Notes: generated by a model from the sequence alone, not told the origin. A stretch of DNA of 64,000 nucleotides from Sphingomonas sp. PsM26 (GCA_030433805.1 JARUXA010000017.1:1-64000); one strand, 5' to 3'; positions 1 to 8,014 are shown, numbered from the stretch's first letter. Numbers and translations: made by a program.

Positions 1-208
1 GCGCGCGTTAACGCCATCGATAAGAGATCGACGTTCTCACACAGCCTCCACCAAATGGCGACGTTCAGCCGCTTCGAACGCCACCACCGTTAACGGAAGC
101 CGACCGGCAGCTTTCGGGCGGCGGAGCGGACGTTCCGGAAACGCCCACTTGCAGACCTTCGCGCAATCACTCAACCTCTTCGCGGAAAACGCAACGGGGA
201 GACTGGGT

Positions 209-394
209 ATGCAAGCGGTTCGGCAAATCGTCGGTGCGACGGGGCTGATCTTTGCCGCGATATTTGCTGCATCCTACTGGAAACTCATTCATATTGGCCC
301 GGCCCTCGAAAAAGGCGTCATGATCTGCCTCGTGACGACGCTGCTCGCGCTTACGGCAGTCGAATGGATGATTGCGAAGAAAGCTCGCGCCTGA
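209..394 (+). CDS. Small two-helix membrane protein, unknown function
   Basis: The predicted product is 61 residues. Two hydrophobic stretches (about residues 8-25 and 36-54) are separated by a short charged loop, and the tail is lysine/arginine rich, so a two-pass inner-membrane protein is likely. I chose the ATG at 209 because GGGGAG lies about 7 bases upstream; an in-frame TTG at 149 would add 20 polar residues and has no comparable ribosome site. I do not recognise a family. It sits at the left edge of the accessory region upstream of an adenine methylase, and nothing in the context shows a role. Confidence 0.5.
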   Translation: MQAVRQIVGATGLIFAAIFAASYWKLIHIGPALEKGVMICLVTTLLALTAVEWMIAKKARA

Positions 395-523
395 AGCACG
401 TATCGAACGGCAGCTTTCCACCAGTTGCAGACATTCCCGTCAGTTTCGCAGACACAGTCGTTTGTTAGGAGATGCCTAAAGAGGGCTTTCCTACAAGATT
501 GCTTCTGTGGTCCACGCTTATCG

Positions 524-1360
524 ATGCGCCAAGAATGCCCAGTCTCGCTACTATCCGAACTGCCCTCGACGTCAGTCCGCCCGGTGTCTCCCCCTGCGCC
601 GTACATTGGGGGCAAACGCAACCTATCGCGCCGTCTGTGCGCCCTAATCGATGCGACCCCGCACGACACCTATGTCGAGCCGTTCGTCGGCATGGGAGGG
701 GTGTTCCTGAAGCGGACGCGCCAGCCCCGCGCCGAGGTGATCAACGATATCTCGGCCGACGTCACCACCCTCTTCCGGATCCTGCAGCGGCACTACCCCC
801 AGTTCATGGACGTGCTGAAATGGCAGATCACCAGCCGGGCGGAGTTTGATCGGCTGCGCGCGGCCGCGCCGGAAACGCTGACCGACCTCGAGCGCGCTGC
901 GCGGTTCCTCTACCTCCAGCGGCTTTCGTTTGGCGGCAAGGTCGATGGGCGCAACTTTGGAGTCGACCGACGGACTCCGGCGCGGTTCGACGTGACCAAG
1001 CTCGCACCAATGCTGGAAGAGCTCCACACGAGGCTGACCGGCGTCGTGATCGAGCGCCTGCCCTATGCCGACCTGATCCGGCGATACGACGCGCCCGGGA
1101 CGCTGTTCTTCCTCGACCCGCCCTACTGGGGCTGCGAGGGTGACTATGGTCCTGGGGTGTTCGAGCGTGCGGACTTTGAACGCTTGGCCGAGCAGCTGGC
1201 GGGGATCGCCGGACGCTTCATCCTGACGATCAACGCCACAGACGGCGCCAGGGAAGTGTTTGACCGATTTCAACTGATTGAGGTGGAGACCACTTACACC
1301 ATTGCAACCGCCTCAAGCGGCGGCGGCAAGCGCGTCAAGGAACTGATTGTTCGGAACTGA
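524..1360 (+). CDS. D12-class (Dam-type) DNA adenine N6-methyltransferase
   Basis: The product is about 278 residues and would transfer a methyl group from SAM to N6 of adenine in DNA. Seen in the sequence: the N-terminal SAM-binding signature PYIGGKRNLS, then YVEPFVGMGG (motif I), and the catalytic motif FFLDPPYWG (DPPY) in the second half. The length suits phage-type Dam enzymes. The first ATG giving a compact start is at 524; an upstream in-frame TTG at 425 would add 33 unlike residues. It stands alone without a restriction-endonuclease partner, so an orphan methylase from a mobile element is most likely. A decayed relative of its second half lies at 4217-4471. Confidence 0.85.
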   Translation: MRQECPVSLLSELPSTSVRPVSPPAPYIGGKRNLSRRLCALIDATPHDTYVEPFVGMGGVFLKRTRQPRAEVINDISADVTTLFRILQRHYPQFMDVLKWQITSRAEFDRLRAAAPETLTDLERAARFLYLQRLSFGGKVDGRNFGVDRRTPARFDVTKLAPMLEELHTRLTGVVIERLPYADLIRRYDAPGTLFFLDPPYWGCEGDYGPGVFERADFERLAEQLAGIAGRFILTINATDGAREVFDRFQLIEVETTYTIATASSGGGKRVKELIVRN

Positions 1361-1363
1361 GCG

Positions 1364-2179
1364 TCAGAAGCGGTGCGAGACACCAGCATAAACCGCGACA
1401 TCCGGTGCAGCTCTGTTCAAACCGACGTTAGTACCAAGGTCTAGCTGCATGTTGCTGCTTGGCTGCCAGGAGAGAGCGATACTGCCAAGCGCTGGCGTAC
1501 CGCGTACCTGCGGATCGGGATCGTCGTCGCGCGTCACCTGCGCACTGAGGTCTGCCTTTACCGCGTCACTTAGTGAATATTCGATCTCAACCGCGCTGCC
1601 GTAGAGGGAGTGGCGGCCTCGACCGTCATCGTTCACCGCCGCGGCAACGATCGGGGTCGCCTGTAGCGAGATTTTGTCTGACGTGCGGTAGGTCACGGGA
1701 AGCTGAAATGTGACACCCCAGTCCCCAGCGCCAATTGGTCGTCGCCCGATTGGAAGGACTGCGTCGACAAGCATAGACATCGCCAGTCCGGTATCACCCT
1801 TGCGTTCAACAACAGATGTTTTGACACCAACAGTTGCGTCGCCGACGCGGCTGTTGCGCTTAACGCTACCGTCGGCATCGCGATCGCGGGCAAACCCATA
1901 GGGAGTCCAGCCCAAGCGGAGTTCAGTCTTGCCGCCAACACCGTAACGGACAAGCGTATCGCCGATGAGGAAGGTATCGGTGCGCTTGCCATCATCCTGC
2001 TCGAGCGTCCAACTGGCCAGTCCTGTTTCGGTCTGAAGGCGGCCGGCCGCAGTGATACAGGCGGTAGTCGTTAACCCAGGCCGCTCACTGCATAGCCGAT
2101 CCGCGTTGCTGTCCTCAGCCTGCGCTGCCGAAGCGACGCACGCGACGCTGCAGGCCAGCACTCTAATGAACCAACGCAT
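1364..2179 (-). CDS. Outer-membrane transporter-like beta-barrel protein (MetA-pathway phenol degradation-like)
   Basis: The product is 271 residues. It begins with a clear signal peptide (Met-Arg-Trp, a hydrophobic core, then cleavage after AQA). The mature part is full of alternating polar/hydrophobic strands and ends in a terminal Phe (VSHRF), typical of outer-membrane barrels. The pattern fits the family named after a phenol meta-pathway gene, whose actual function is mostly unknown. I chose the ATG at 2179 because a GGGGGG run lies just upstream and the signal peptide starts there; a longer reading frame running back to 2293 would overlap the small gene 2244-2411. It converges on the methylase gene with a 3-base gap. 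Confidence 0.6.
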   Translation of the reverse strand: MRWFIRVLACSVACVASAAQAEDSNADRLCSERPGLTTTACITAAGRLQTETGLASWTLEQDDGKRTDTFLIGDTLVRYGVGGKTELRLGWTPYGFARDRDADGSVKRNSRVGDATVGVKTSVVERKGDTGLAMSMLVDAVLPIGRRPIGAGDWGVTFQLPVTYRTSDKISLQATPIVAAAVNDDGRGRHSLYGSAVEIEYSLSDAVKADLSAQVTRDDDPDPQVRGTPALGSIALSWQPSSNMQLDLGTNVGLNRAAPDVAVYAGVSHRF

Positions 2180-2243
2180 CTTACGCCCCCTACACGATCT
2201 TCCGTTCTCCCTATCGAAGGCTACGCTCTCGTAAAGAGTGCTC

Positions 2244-2411
2244 TTAAACCGGACGACGAGCCGCTTCTCTTTCAACCCTTTCGATTGCTTCAATCACCTG
2301 ACGCGCGTGATCCCGGTAGTTCATCCACATCGGTCGGCCCTTGTCGGGCGTATCCATGTCGTATCCGTCCAGGCGGCATAGCGTCCGGGCGACTGCTTCG
2401 ATTTTGGTCAT
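2244..2411 (-). CDS. Conserved tiny protein, 55 aa, copy 1
   Basis: A 55-residue reading frame starts MTKIEAVARTLCRLDGYD and contains PMWMNYRDHARQVIEAIE. It is supported chiefly by a second, shortened copy at 6317-6439 that keeps the same residues despite third-position changes (for example GYDMDTPDKGRPMW versus GYNMDMPDKGLPMW), which is the pattern of protein-level selection. The protein looks soluble, with a small helix near each end. I do not recognise a family and cannot assign a function. It lies 64 bases upstream of the outer-membrane barrel gene on the same strand. Confidence 0.65.
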   Translation of the reverse strand: MTKIEAVARTLCRLDGYDMDTPDKGRPMWMNYRDHARQVIEAIERVEREAARRPV

Positions 2412-2564
2412 CCGATAGGTACGTTAGCGGTAAGAGGTGGACGCTACTGTCCGGATCGGATCGTCCCCGCAAACGAACCCTTCATCGTATCGCTTCCGGG
2501 TCGATCGTGTATGATTTCCGCTCCTCGACTCCGTCAACGAGTGGGGAACATCCGCGCAGGATAA

Positions 2565-2798
2565 TCAGTAGATATCGCGGATGTGAGCTCCCGCGCCTCG
2601 ACACACGTTCAGGATTGCAGGGACCAATGCGTCAAAGTTCCGGCTGACGGTCACAGCCGGATCTGACCTTGCCGACGAGGCAATTGCGCTGGCGCATAGC
2701 CGCAGACGCTTCAGTTCGCCATCGAGCAGCACATCGACCCTAACGCAAAGGCCCTCCCATCGCTCTGAGCCCTCTACGACCCGCAGTTCATTGTGCAT
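2565..2798 (-). CDS. Small hypothetical protein, 77 aa
   Basis: A 77-residue product with a good ribosome-binding site (AGGAG about 9 bases before the ATG at 2798). The N-terminal half alternates hydrophobic and charged residues (ELRVVEGSERWEGLCVRVDV), suggesting a small beta-sheet domain. No family is recognised. It is divergent from the IHF-like gene at 2937, with which it shares a 138-base intergenic region holding the perfect palindrome CGAACGTTCG at 2815-2824. Confidence 0.45.
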   Translation of the reverse strand: MHNELRVVEGSERWEGLCVRVDVLLDGELKRLRLCASAIASSARSDPAVTVSRNFDALVPAILNVCRGAGAHIRDIY

Positions 2799-2814
2799 GC
2801 TTCCGACTCCTAGT

Positions 2815-2824
2815 CGAACGTTCG
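2815..2824. promoter_or_regulatory. 10-bp palindrome in divergent intergenic region
   Basis: CGAACGTTCG is a perfect palindrome between the divergent small gene (start 2798) and the IHF-like gene (start 2937). It could be an operator for either, but a 10-bp palindrome in GC-rich DNA can arise by chance. No regulator is identified. Confidence 0.2.
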
Positions 2825-2936
2825 TTACGGTTAGTGTCGAACATACATTTTGTGCAACTGGCGCGATTTATATCGGGTAAAGAGACTTCCGTACGTGCCC
2901 TAATGGTATGGCTTCACTCAATACAGAGGGCGCGAC

Positions 2937-3224
2937 ATGATTCGATCTGAACTCGTACGAGCGGTATCCGCTGACAATCCGGATTTGCCACTGTCCACCA
3001 TCGAGGCTGCCGTGTCTTGTTTGTTCGAGGAAATTGAGAACCGATTGGTAGAAGGGGGTCGTGTCGAGTTACGGGGCCTTGGCACGTTTAGCACTCGCGC
3101 ACGCGAAGAACGCGTGGGCCGCAACCCGCGTACTGGCGAACCGGTACAAGTTAACGCAAAGCGAGCTCTTCACTTCAGGGCAGCCGGAGTATTTAGTAAA
3201 CACCTCTCGAAGGGAGGCGAGTGA
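2937..3224 (+). CDS. IHF/HU-family DNA-binding protein (IHF beta-like)
   Basis: The product is 95 residues, the normal length for an IHF/HU subunit, and would bend DNA as a dimer. Visible family features are the N-terminal helices (MIRSELVRAVSADNPDLPLS), the turn VELRGLGTFSTRAREERVGRNP, and the DNA-intercalating arm around GRNPRTGEPVQVNAKRALHF, whose proline is conserved in IHF. An AGAGGG ribosome site precedes the ATG. Because it lies in an accessory region and not in the usual housekeeping context, it may be an element-borne second copy of IHF beta; whether a chromosomal ihfB exists cannot be seen here. Confidence 0.85.
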   Translation: MIRSELVRAVSADNPDLPLSTIEAAVSCLFEEIENRLVEGGRVELRGLGTFSTRAREERVGRNPRTGEPVQVNAKRALHFRAAGVFSKHLSKGGE

Positions 3225-3467
3225 TCAGCACTTGTCACCCATCCCGTTCGCCGCACAGGCGCGGGTCGACCCGGGCGAACTGCGCCAGCAACGGCTTTTC
3301 GTTCGCTGGCAATTGATCTGCCTGGCACCGCCAGCGGAGCGCGCCAGATAGCCTAGTGGCAGGCGCCATAGTCGAGCCAACACCGCGAGGGTTACCCGAT
3401 GTCCGGCAGCATGCGTTTGCAGCGTTTCGTGCACCTTGTCGGGTGTGGCGGCGGCGACAGGATTCAT
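3225..3467 (-). CDS. Possible small protein, 80 aa (weak)
   Basis: A minus-strand frame starts MNPVAAATPDKVHETLQTHA with GAGG about 8 bases upstream of the ATG at 3467. The first 45 residues look like a real protein (a helical stretch VTLAVLARLWRLPLGYLARSAGG), but the tail is arginine/cysteine rich and looks out of frame, so the gene may be frameshifted near 3330. No family is recognised. It fills an otherwise empty 440-base gap between the IHF-like gene and the 55-residue gene at 3666. Confidence 0.3.
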   Translation of the reverse strand: MNPVAAATPDKVHETLQTHAAGHRVTLAVLARLWRLPLGYLARSAGGARQINCQRTKSRCWRSSPGSTRACAANGMGDKC

Positions 3468-3665
3468 TCGGGCATCCTCGGTTTGCCATCGGCGAGCCAC
3501 CTACGAGATCAAGAGCACTCCTGCTGCCGCAACCGCAAAGGCTTAAGCGCGATACGCACGTGTACCGGTTCTAACCTTGATGGCCGTATGCCAGTACGCA
3601 GTTTACTAGTTGTTAACTATTGTGGTCCAGGATTCACAAATCGACAGCGGGGCTGGAGATACATC

Positions 3666-3833
3666 ATGTCCGACGACGCTAAAATCCGTATCGAGTTGGA
3701 GCGCATCGAGCGCACTACCTATCTCGTAACGGATCAACAGTCCAAAAGTGCGCTTCAAGCCTATGCTGATGACCTACGGCGCTCCCTCGCCATTGCGCAG
3801 AAGAGCATGTGGGAGTTCAAGTTTGTGATCTGA
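3666..3833 (+). CDS. Small hypothetical protein, 55 aa
   Basis: A 55-residue product begins MSDDAKIRIELERIERTTYL after a GGAG ribosome site 6 bases upstream. The composition is strongly helical and charged (IRIELERIER, SALQAYADDLRRSLAIAQK), consistent with a short helical hairpin. The longer frame upstream of this ATG has no coding look. No family is recognised; nearby genes are equally small and unknown. Confidence 0.5.
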   Translation: MSDDAKIRIELERIERTTYLVTDQQSKSALQAYADDLRRSLAIAQKSMWEFKFVI

Positions 3834-3870
3834 AGCACACTGTCGATACCAGTACGCGTACATTGGCAGG

Positions 3871-4050
3871 TCAGGGTTTCATGACGGCCTTGCGCACCTC
3901 TTCATATTCCTCGCGAACATGTAACGCCAGGCTATCCTCCTCTGACCCGGTCCATACCAATGTGCCACCGTTGCGAGCCGGCTCGAAGAAGGTGACTGCA
4001 CCCTCCTCGAGATCGACGCCCCGTCCATCGGGGTAATGCAAATGTATCAT
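3871..4050 (-). CDS. Small hypothetical protein, 59 aa
   Basis: The minus-strand product is 59 residues and starts MIHLHYPDGRGVDLEEGAVT. A GAAGG ribosome site lies about 8 bases before the ATG at 4050. It reads as a compact beta-rich domain followed by an acidic helix (SEEDSLALHVREEYEEVRKA). Coding quality is better than the opposite strand, which gives a serine/arginine-rich shadow. No known family is recognised. It is divergent from the methylase remnant that follows. Confidence 0.5.
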   Translation of the reverse strand: MIHLHYPDGRGVDLEEGAVTFFEPARNGGTLVWTGSEEDSLALHVREEYEEVRKAVMKP

Positions 4051-4216
4051 CGACCGGCCTTCACCATGAGAGCAAGCATGTAGGCACTACTGAAGTGTGA
4101 TGTGCAAGCGTTTGCTTGATATGGATCTGGATCGGTCTGCAGCGCGGCTTAACGTCAAATTGGGACGCCACGTCACGGCCGTAGCAGGCTCCTCAACTAA
4201 TTTGAAAGCGCGCCGA

Positions 4217-4471
4217 CGTTTGGCGGCAAGGTCGACGGCCGCAACTTCAGCGTCGATCGGCGGACGCCGGAGCGCTCGTGCGAACTTTGAACACTTGGCC
4301 AAGCAGCTGGCGTGGATCGCAAAACGCTTCATTCTGACGATCAACGCGACTGATACCCCGCGCAAAGTGTTCGGCCGGTTCGACTTCGTTGAGGTAGAAA
4401 CGACCTATACAATTGCGACTGCATCCTCCGGCGGCGGCAAACGAGGGACCGAGCTGATCATCCGGGGTTAG
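4217..4471 (+). pseudogene. Decayed D12-class adenine methylase remnant
   Basis: This stretch is homologous to the second half of the intact methylase at 524-1360. The piece encoding FGGKVDGRNF...VDRRTPER (4217-4272) matches the intact gene near 928-990. It then jumps directly to the part encoding NFEHLAKQL...RFILTINATD and runs to the C-terminus (SSGGGKRGTELIIRG). About 160 bases covering the region before and through the DPPY catalytic motif are missing, and the reading frame shifts at the junction. Without DPPY it cannot be an active methylase. An open frame from 4097 reads through the remnant, but its first 120 bases have no methylase similarity. Confidence 0.75.
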
Positions 4472-4564
4472 CTGCTTCGCGTTCGCCTAACCATCGGCTG
4501 CTGTGAGCGCTTATCCCAAAACCCCGGCAACGGTAACGGTAACGTCGCCGAGGCTGGCCTTCAG

Positions 4565-5053
4565 TTACATTGCGGCGAGCATGTCGACATGATGCTGAAC
4601 AACGGGGACGATCTTGGCTGCGGCGGCTTTGAGCGGCGCCGCGGTCCCGGTTGACGACTCGTCCTGATGAAGAGCCAGTGCTTCTTGATGCGCCGCCTTC
4701 TGTTGCTGAATGTACAGCGTGTCGCGCGCGGTACCCGTCGCGGCACGCAACGCAGCGAGATCACTCGACTGTTTCGCGTTTAGCTTCGGGGGAGCGGGAT
4801 GCAAGCCGGCCTTCATCGCGGCCGCTTTTACCGCCGCGGTGCTGTTTGTGTGATCGGTGATCATTTCCTTCGCGAAAGTCTTGAGCGCGGGGTTGGCGGT
4901 CGATTGCATAAGAAGCGTGCTCGATTGCTTTTCGTAAAGATCTCCCGCTCCTGCCTTCATGACATAGGTCGCCGACGTCATCGCCGGAGCAGCGACCGCG
5001 ATTGCGGGGATCGTGCCGAGGGCCAACAACGCGATTATTTTGGTAGTACGCAT
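4565..5053 (-). CDS. DUF4142 exported protein, copy 1
   Basis: The product is 162 residues. A signal peptide (MRTTKIIALLALGTIPAIAV, cleavage near AAP) is followed by a four-helix, ferritin-like DUF4142 domain: YVMKAGAGDLYEKQSS, then ALKTFAKEMITDHT and PVVQHHVDMLAAM. The role of the family is unknown, though members often sit among envelope stress genes. The start at 5053 is chosen for the GGAG 8 bases upstream and the signal peptide; an upstream frame to 5170 adds 39 non-signal residues. A second DUF4142 gene lies at 42359. It is divergent from the SRAP gene. Confidence 0.75.
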   Translation of the reverse strand: MRTTKIIALLALGTIPAIAVAAPAMTSATYVMKAGAGDLYEKQSSTLLMQSTANPALKTFAKEMITDHTNSTAAVKAAAMKAGLHPAPPKLNAKQSSDLAALRAATGTARDTLYIQQQKAAHQEALALHQDESSTGTAAPLKAAAAKIVPVVQHHVDMLAAM

Positions 5054-5099
5054 CTTCGATCTCCTACTGGAAAAGCGTCTATGCTTTGTCCTGATCGTG

Positions 5100-5116
5100 G
5101 AACGTCCGGCACGTTC
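5100..5116. promoter_or_regulatory. Inverted repeat GAACGT-N5-ACGTTC between DUF4142 and SRAP genes
   Basis: A perfect 6-bp inverted repeat with a 5-base spacer lies in the 287-base region between the divergent DUF4142 (start 5053) and SRAP (start 5341) genes. It resembles an operator. The spacing gives GAAC-N9-GTTC, which does not match the alphaproteobacterial LexA box spacing, so an SOS link is not supported by sequence. Confidence 0.25.
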
Positions 5117-5340
5117 AATTGCCTCGCAGACGAACAACCATATCTGCTTGATCAATATCAGCTTCACCAAGACACGCCCGGTCCTGGTAACGTCGCAGCT
5201 TGATGTGCCGTGAATGATGAGGGTCTTTGAGGTGACCCCCCGCGGGTGGCCACATGAAAATGATTGCCGTCGCGTGTGTTCCCCGGGAAACCAGCCGCTA
5301 CGGCCTCGACACTATGTGCCAACTGCTGCAGGCTGAGGGG

Positions 5341-5970
5341 ATGTGTAACCGTGCCCGCAATAGCTACGAACCCGAGGCGCTTCACACGCACTTTGGCACC
5401 TTGTTTTCCGCCGATCGCCCAATGGACAATCGGTTCAACCCAAGCGAGCTCATGCCGCGTAGCCGGGCGTACGTGATCCGCGAGATGGATCGCGGTCGGT
5501 ACCTAGACGTGATGAGTTGGGACGTCCTTGGCGGCGGTGCGGCATGGCCAATGACGAACGTGCGCAACCTTGGCTTACCTCAATGGCGCGCTCTCGCCGC
5601 CAAGCCGGAAAATCGGTGTTTGGTGCCACTAAGCGAATTCTGCGAATGGACGCCCGAGGCGCATGACCTTAATGACGGCAAGAAGCCGCTCAAGGGGGAG
5701 ATGTGGTTCCAGGTAACCGATCAACCTCTGTTCGCGGTTGCCGGCTTCTGGCAGCCAACCGCGAAGGGCAATGGGTTCACGATGGTGACATGTAACCCCA
5801 ACGAACTCGTCGCGCCGATCCATCCGAAAGCAATGATCACCGTCTTGAAGCCGGAAGACCACGATCGTTGGTTGCACGGCAGCTACGACGACGTTGTGGC
5901 CCTGCAGCAGCCCTACGCGGCCGAACGAATGACGGTTCGGGGGCCGGTATTCCCAACGCGCCGTGCCTGA
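5341..5970 (+). CDS. SRAP-family DNA-protein crosslink peptidase (YedK/HMCES type), copy 1
   Basis: The product is 209 residues. SRAP proteins shield abasic sites in single-stranded DNA by a thiazolidine bond through the residue after the initiator Met. The start at 5341 is set by this chemistry: it gives MCNRARNSYEPE, exposing Cys2. Other family signatures are the N-terminal Asn/Arg/Ala motif, MPRSRAYVI, RCLVPLSEFCEW (catalytic Glu region) and the His in APIHPKAMITVL. An upstream ATG at 5254 in frame would bury Cys2 and is rejected. It is followed by the 66-residue gene at 6051. The whole pair recurs at 16534-17441. Confidence 0.9.
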   Translation: MCNRARNSYEPEALHTHFGTLFSADRPMDNRFNPSELMPRSRAYVIREMDRGRYLDVMSWDVLGGGAAWPMTNVRNLGLPQWRALAAKPENRCLVPLSEFCEWTPEAHDLNDGKKPLKGEMWFQVTDQPLFAVAGFWQPTAKGNGFTMVTCNPNELVAPIHPKAMITVLKPEDHDRWLHGSYDDVVALQQPYAAERMTVRGPVFPTRRA

Positions 5971-6050
5971 AATGTAGGTCGTGCACCCCTGCCCCACCAT
6001 GGCAATAACTTCGGCGCCCCCCTAGATGATGAGCTGAAGGGAATCATGAG

Positions 6051-6251
6051 ATGGCGTTCAAGACGAACCGAGAGAATTCGGAAATAGCTCAAGCGGCGGC
6101 GACTTCAGCGACGCTCGAGAACGTGCGCATCCGGGAACAGCGGTCAGCCGACGCCTATGCTGCGTTGGCGACACGAGACGAACGCATCGCAGCAAAGGCA
6201 GCAGCGCTGCAGCCTGCGGATCGGACCGATGGTAAGGTCACTAGCGAATAA
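6051..6251 (+). CDS. Small SRAP-associated protein, 66 aa, copy 1
   Basis: A 66-residue, strongly helical charged protein (MAFKTNRENSEIAQAAATSA, then ENVRIREQRSADAYAALATRDERIAAKAA) predicted to form a long helix or coiled coil. It lies 80 bases after the SRAP gene and its near-identical twin follows the second SRAP gene, so the two genes move as one cassette. The second copy differs at only a few residues, mostly in the C-terminal tail. Function is unknown; a link to SRAP biology is inferred from context only. A strong terminator follows. Confidence 0.7.
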   Translation: MAFKTNRENSEIAQAAATSATLENVRIREQRSADAYAALATRDERIAAKAAALQPADRTDGKVTSE

Positions 6252-6255
6252 ATTG

Positions 6256-6299
6256 GGGTGGTTGCCGGTAAGGCTTGGGGGCATCAACCACCCTTTTTT
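6256..6299 (+). terminator. Rho-independent terminator after SRAP cassette 1
   Basis: A 9-bp stem GGGTGGTTG (6256-6264) pairs with CAACCACCC (6285-6293) around a 20-base loop and is followed by six T. It begins 5 bases after the stop of the 66-residue gene. The second SRAP cassette lacks this hairpin. Confidence 0.85.
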
Positions 6300-6316
6300 G
6301 CAACACCTTCGACCGC

Positions 6317-6439
6317 CTAGATCACCTGACGTGCGTGATCCCGGTAGTTCATCCACATCGGAAGCCCCTTATCTGGCATGTCCATGTTGTACCCGTCCAG
6401 GCGGCATAGTGTTTTGGTGACTGCTTCAATTTTGGTCAT
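6317..6439 (-). CDS. Conserved tiny protein, 40 aa, copy 2 (C-terminally shortened)
   Basis: The frame reads MTKIEAVTKTLCRLDGYN and on to NYRDHARQVI, then stops. It is a second copy of the 55-residue protein at 2244-2411. The first 40 residues are conserved, but a TAG replaces the codon where copy 1 continues with EAIERVERE, so about 15 residues are lost. It may be a shortened functional protein or an early pseudogene. Its 3' end faces the terminator at 6256-6299. Function unknown. Confidence 0.5.
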   Translation of the reverse strand: MTKIEAVTKTLCRLDGYNMDMPDKGLPMWMNYRDHARQVI

Positions 6440-6824
6440 GCAACAGGTACGGAGTTGGGTGACGTGAGACGCCCGCGTCGGCTCCGGGTTTTCACGAACG
6501 ACGTTTCACTTACCTCCGGAGATAGCGGCAACACTGGTCGTTAGCACGGCAGTGGCCGCAATCGGGCTGGTGGGCTTCATAGCCCAAGGCCTTTTCAAAT
6601 CTCCTCCGCCAAGTTCAAACTAGGACACTACCGGCAAGCCGAAGCAATTGGCGCTACTTAACGATCCGCATTGATCGCTAATCAAGTCCACACAGGACTG
6701 ACCGCGTAAAAGTTCTTGATTCCCAAACGGAATCGACCGAACCCTTCCTTGGGGGAGAGACGCAATTGAAATATGGTGCAAGGACGGGAGTAGACTCGAG
6801 GCGGACGAGAGCGTGGACTAGACC
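6440..6824. other. Intergenic region upstream of island operon
   Basis: This 385-base stretch holds no gene I can support. A frame ending near 6620 encodes a hydrophobic segment (IAATLVVSTAVAAIGLVGFI) but has no start codon with a ribosome site. The last 100 bases should carry the promoter of the five-gene operon beginning at 6825; I see only a weak TTGAAA near 6767 without a convincing -10. Confidence 0.4.
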
Positions 6825-8009
6825 ATGTGGACAGCCCCACGGGTTAGCAAGGCCATGATCAACGTTCTTGCTTTGAACCTTGTTGCCAGCGTAATGGATT
6901 GGGACAACGAGCGCGCCACTAACGAGTATGCCTGGTTGCGTATGATGTCTGCCATGAAATATGACGGCTATTCCGACTTCCGCGCCGGCGTCCGCTTCCT
7001 CGAAAGTCTCGTCTCTTGGCTTAGGCACTTTAAGCCAAAGGACCGCGAGACCGCCTATGCGCTAGTACGCAACCGCTTGGTCTACATCTCGTCAGCCGAG
7101 ATGCAGCGAGTGATCGAGAACTTTATACCCGAGATTGTCACTCCCTACCTAAGAAAAGCCGTCGCGAGTGCTATGGGCGTAAGGCCCTACGAAGTCTGGC
7201 GGACGGATGCCGGCGCCAAGGCCTTCTCGGACCACCTCCGGCGCTGCCTGTTCGTCGGTTTGAGCGACGGCAGCCGCATCGACGTACTGCGGCGCGCGAA
7301 CGCCGGTCGACTGTCCCAAGAGCAGGTCGTGCCGATGATGAACGTCGACAACGACAAGTGGAAGGGGCTCGGGGAGGATCTGCGCAAGGAGCTTGGGCCC
7401 GACGCCAAGTTCCAAGAAGTATACCTAATCGACGACTTTACCGCGTCGGGCACGACGTTCATCCGCTTCCCCGAAGGCGGCAAGCCGAAGGGTAAGCTGG
7501 CGAAGTTCGAGAAGATCGTACAGGATGCCAGCGTAGCGCTCGGTGACGACTTCCCGCTCGCCAACGGCTACACCTTGCACATCCACCATTACCTCTCGAC
7601 TGCGCAGGCGCGCGAAGCGCTGGAAGGTAGGATCGAGGAAGCGAACGGGAAGCTGGCTAGCCGCAGTTATGGCGACGCGTACGTAACCGAGGGCATGCTG
7701 CTGCCGCCAGACCTGAGGATCGGGTCGGTCGACGCTGGCGGCACGATGACGGTGACGAAGCCGGCGGACGAGCCCTACGTTGCGCTGTGCGGCACATACT
7801 ACGATGATGAGCTCTTCAAGCGGCTCGAAGTCCACTGCAAGGAAGCGGGCCAGAGCGATATGAGGTATGGGTACGCAAACTGCGCACTTCCGCTGATCTT
7901 GGAACACAACACCCCAAACAACTCGATCCCCATCCTTTGGGCGGAGACTAAGGGCAAGCTCGGTCTCCCGATGCGAGCGCTATTTCTACGGCGCGACCGG
8001 CACGGATAG
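6825..8009 (+). CDS. Phosphoribosyltransferase-like protein, first gene of the island
   Basis: The product is 394 residues. The best-supported feature is a type I PRTase PRPP-binding loop, VYLIDDFTASGTTF, with Asp203-Asp204 and the Thr/Ser-Gly-Thr-Thr loop at 206-211; this is a nucleotide-chemistry signature. The N-terminal half is helical (about residues 10-130), and the C-terminal part after 290 is beta-rich and of unknown fold. It is much longer than salvage PRTases and lacks an obvious base-specific hood. It is the first of five tightly packed genes, followed 5 bases later by an ATPase. I believe similar PRTase-plus-ATPase pairs appear in surveys of bacterial conflict systems, but could not check. 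The ATG at 6825 has a weak ribosome site; 6855 is an alternative. Confidence 0.7.
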   Translation: MWTAPRVSKAMINVLALNLVASVMDWDNERATNEYAWLRMMSAMKYDGYSDFRAGVRFLESLVSWLRHFKPKDRETAYALVRNRLVYISSAEMQRVIENFIPEIVTPYLRKAVASAMGVRPYEVWRTDAGAKAFSDHLRRCLFVGLSDGSRIDVLRRANAGRLSQEQVVPMMNVDNDKWKGLGEDLRKELGPDAKFQEVYLIDDFTASGTTFIRFPEGGKPKGKLAKFEKIVQDASVALGDDFPLANGYTLHIHHYLSTAQAREALEGRIEEANGKLASRSYGDAYVTEGMLLPPDLRIGSVDAGGTMTVTKPADEPYVALCGTYYDDELFKRLEVHCKEAGQSDMRYGYANCALPLILEHNTPNNSIPILWAETKGKLGLPMRALFLRRDRHG

Positions 8010-8014
8010 AAGAC

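Noticed and set aside
4097..4471. A 124-residue plus-strand frame considered as an intact gene
   Set aside because: Its second half is the methylase remnant with a frame shift and deletion; the first 120 bases match nothing, so it is a chance fusion.
5100..5116. GAACGT-N5-ACGTTC considered as a LexA/SOS box for the SRAP gene
   Set aside because: The spacing (GAAC-N9-GTTC) does not fit the alphaproteobacterial LexA site, and copy 2 of SRAP has no similar motif.
6480..6620. Hydrophobic frame ending near 6620 considered as a small membrane protein
   Set aside because: No ATG, GTG or TTG with a ribosome site precedes the hydrophobic segment.
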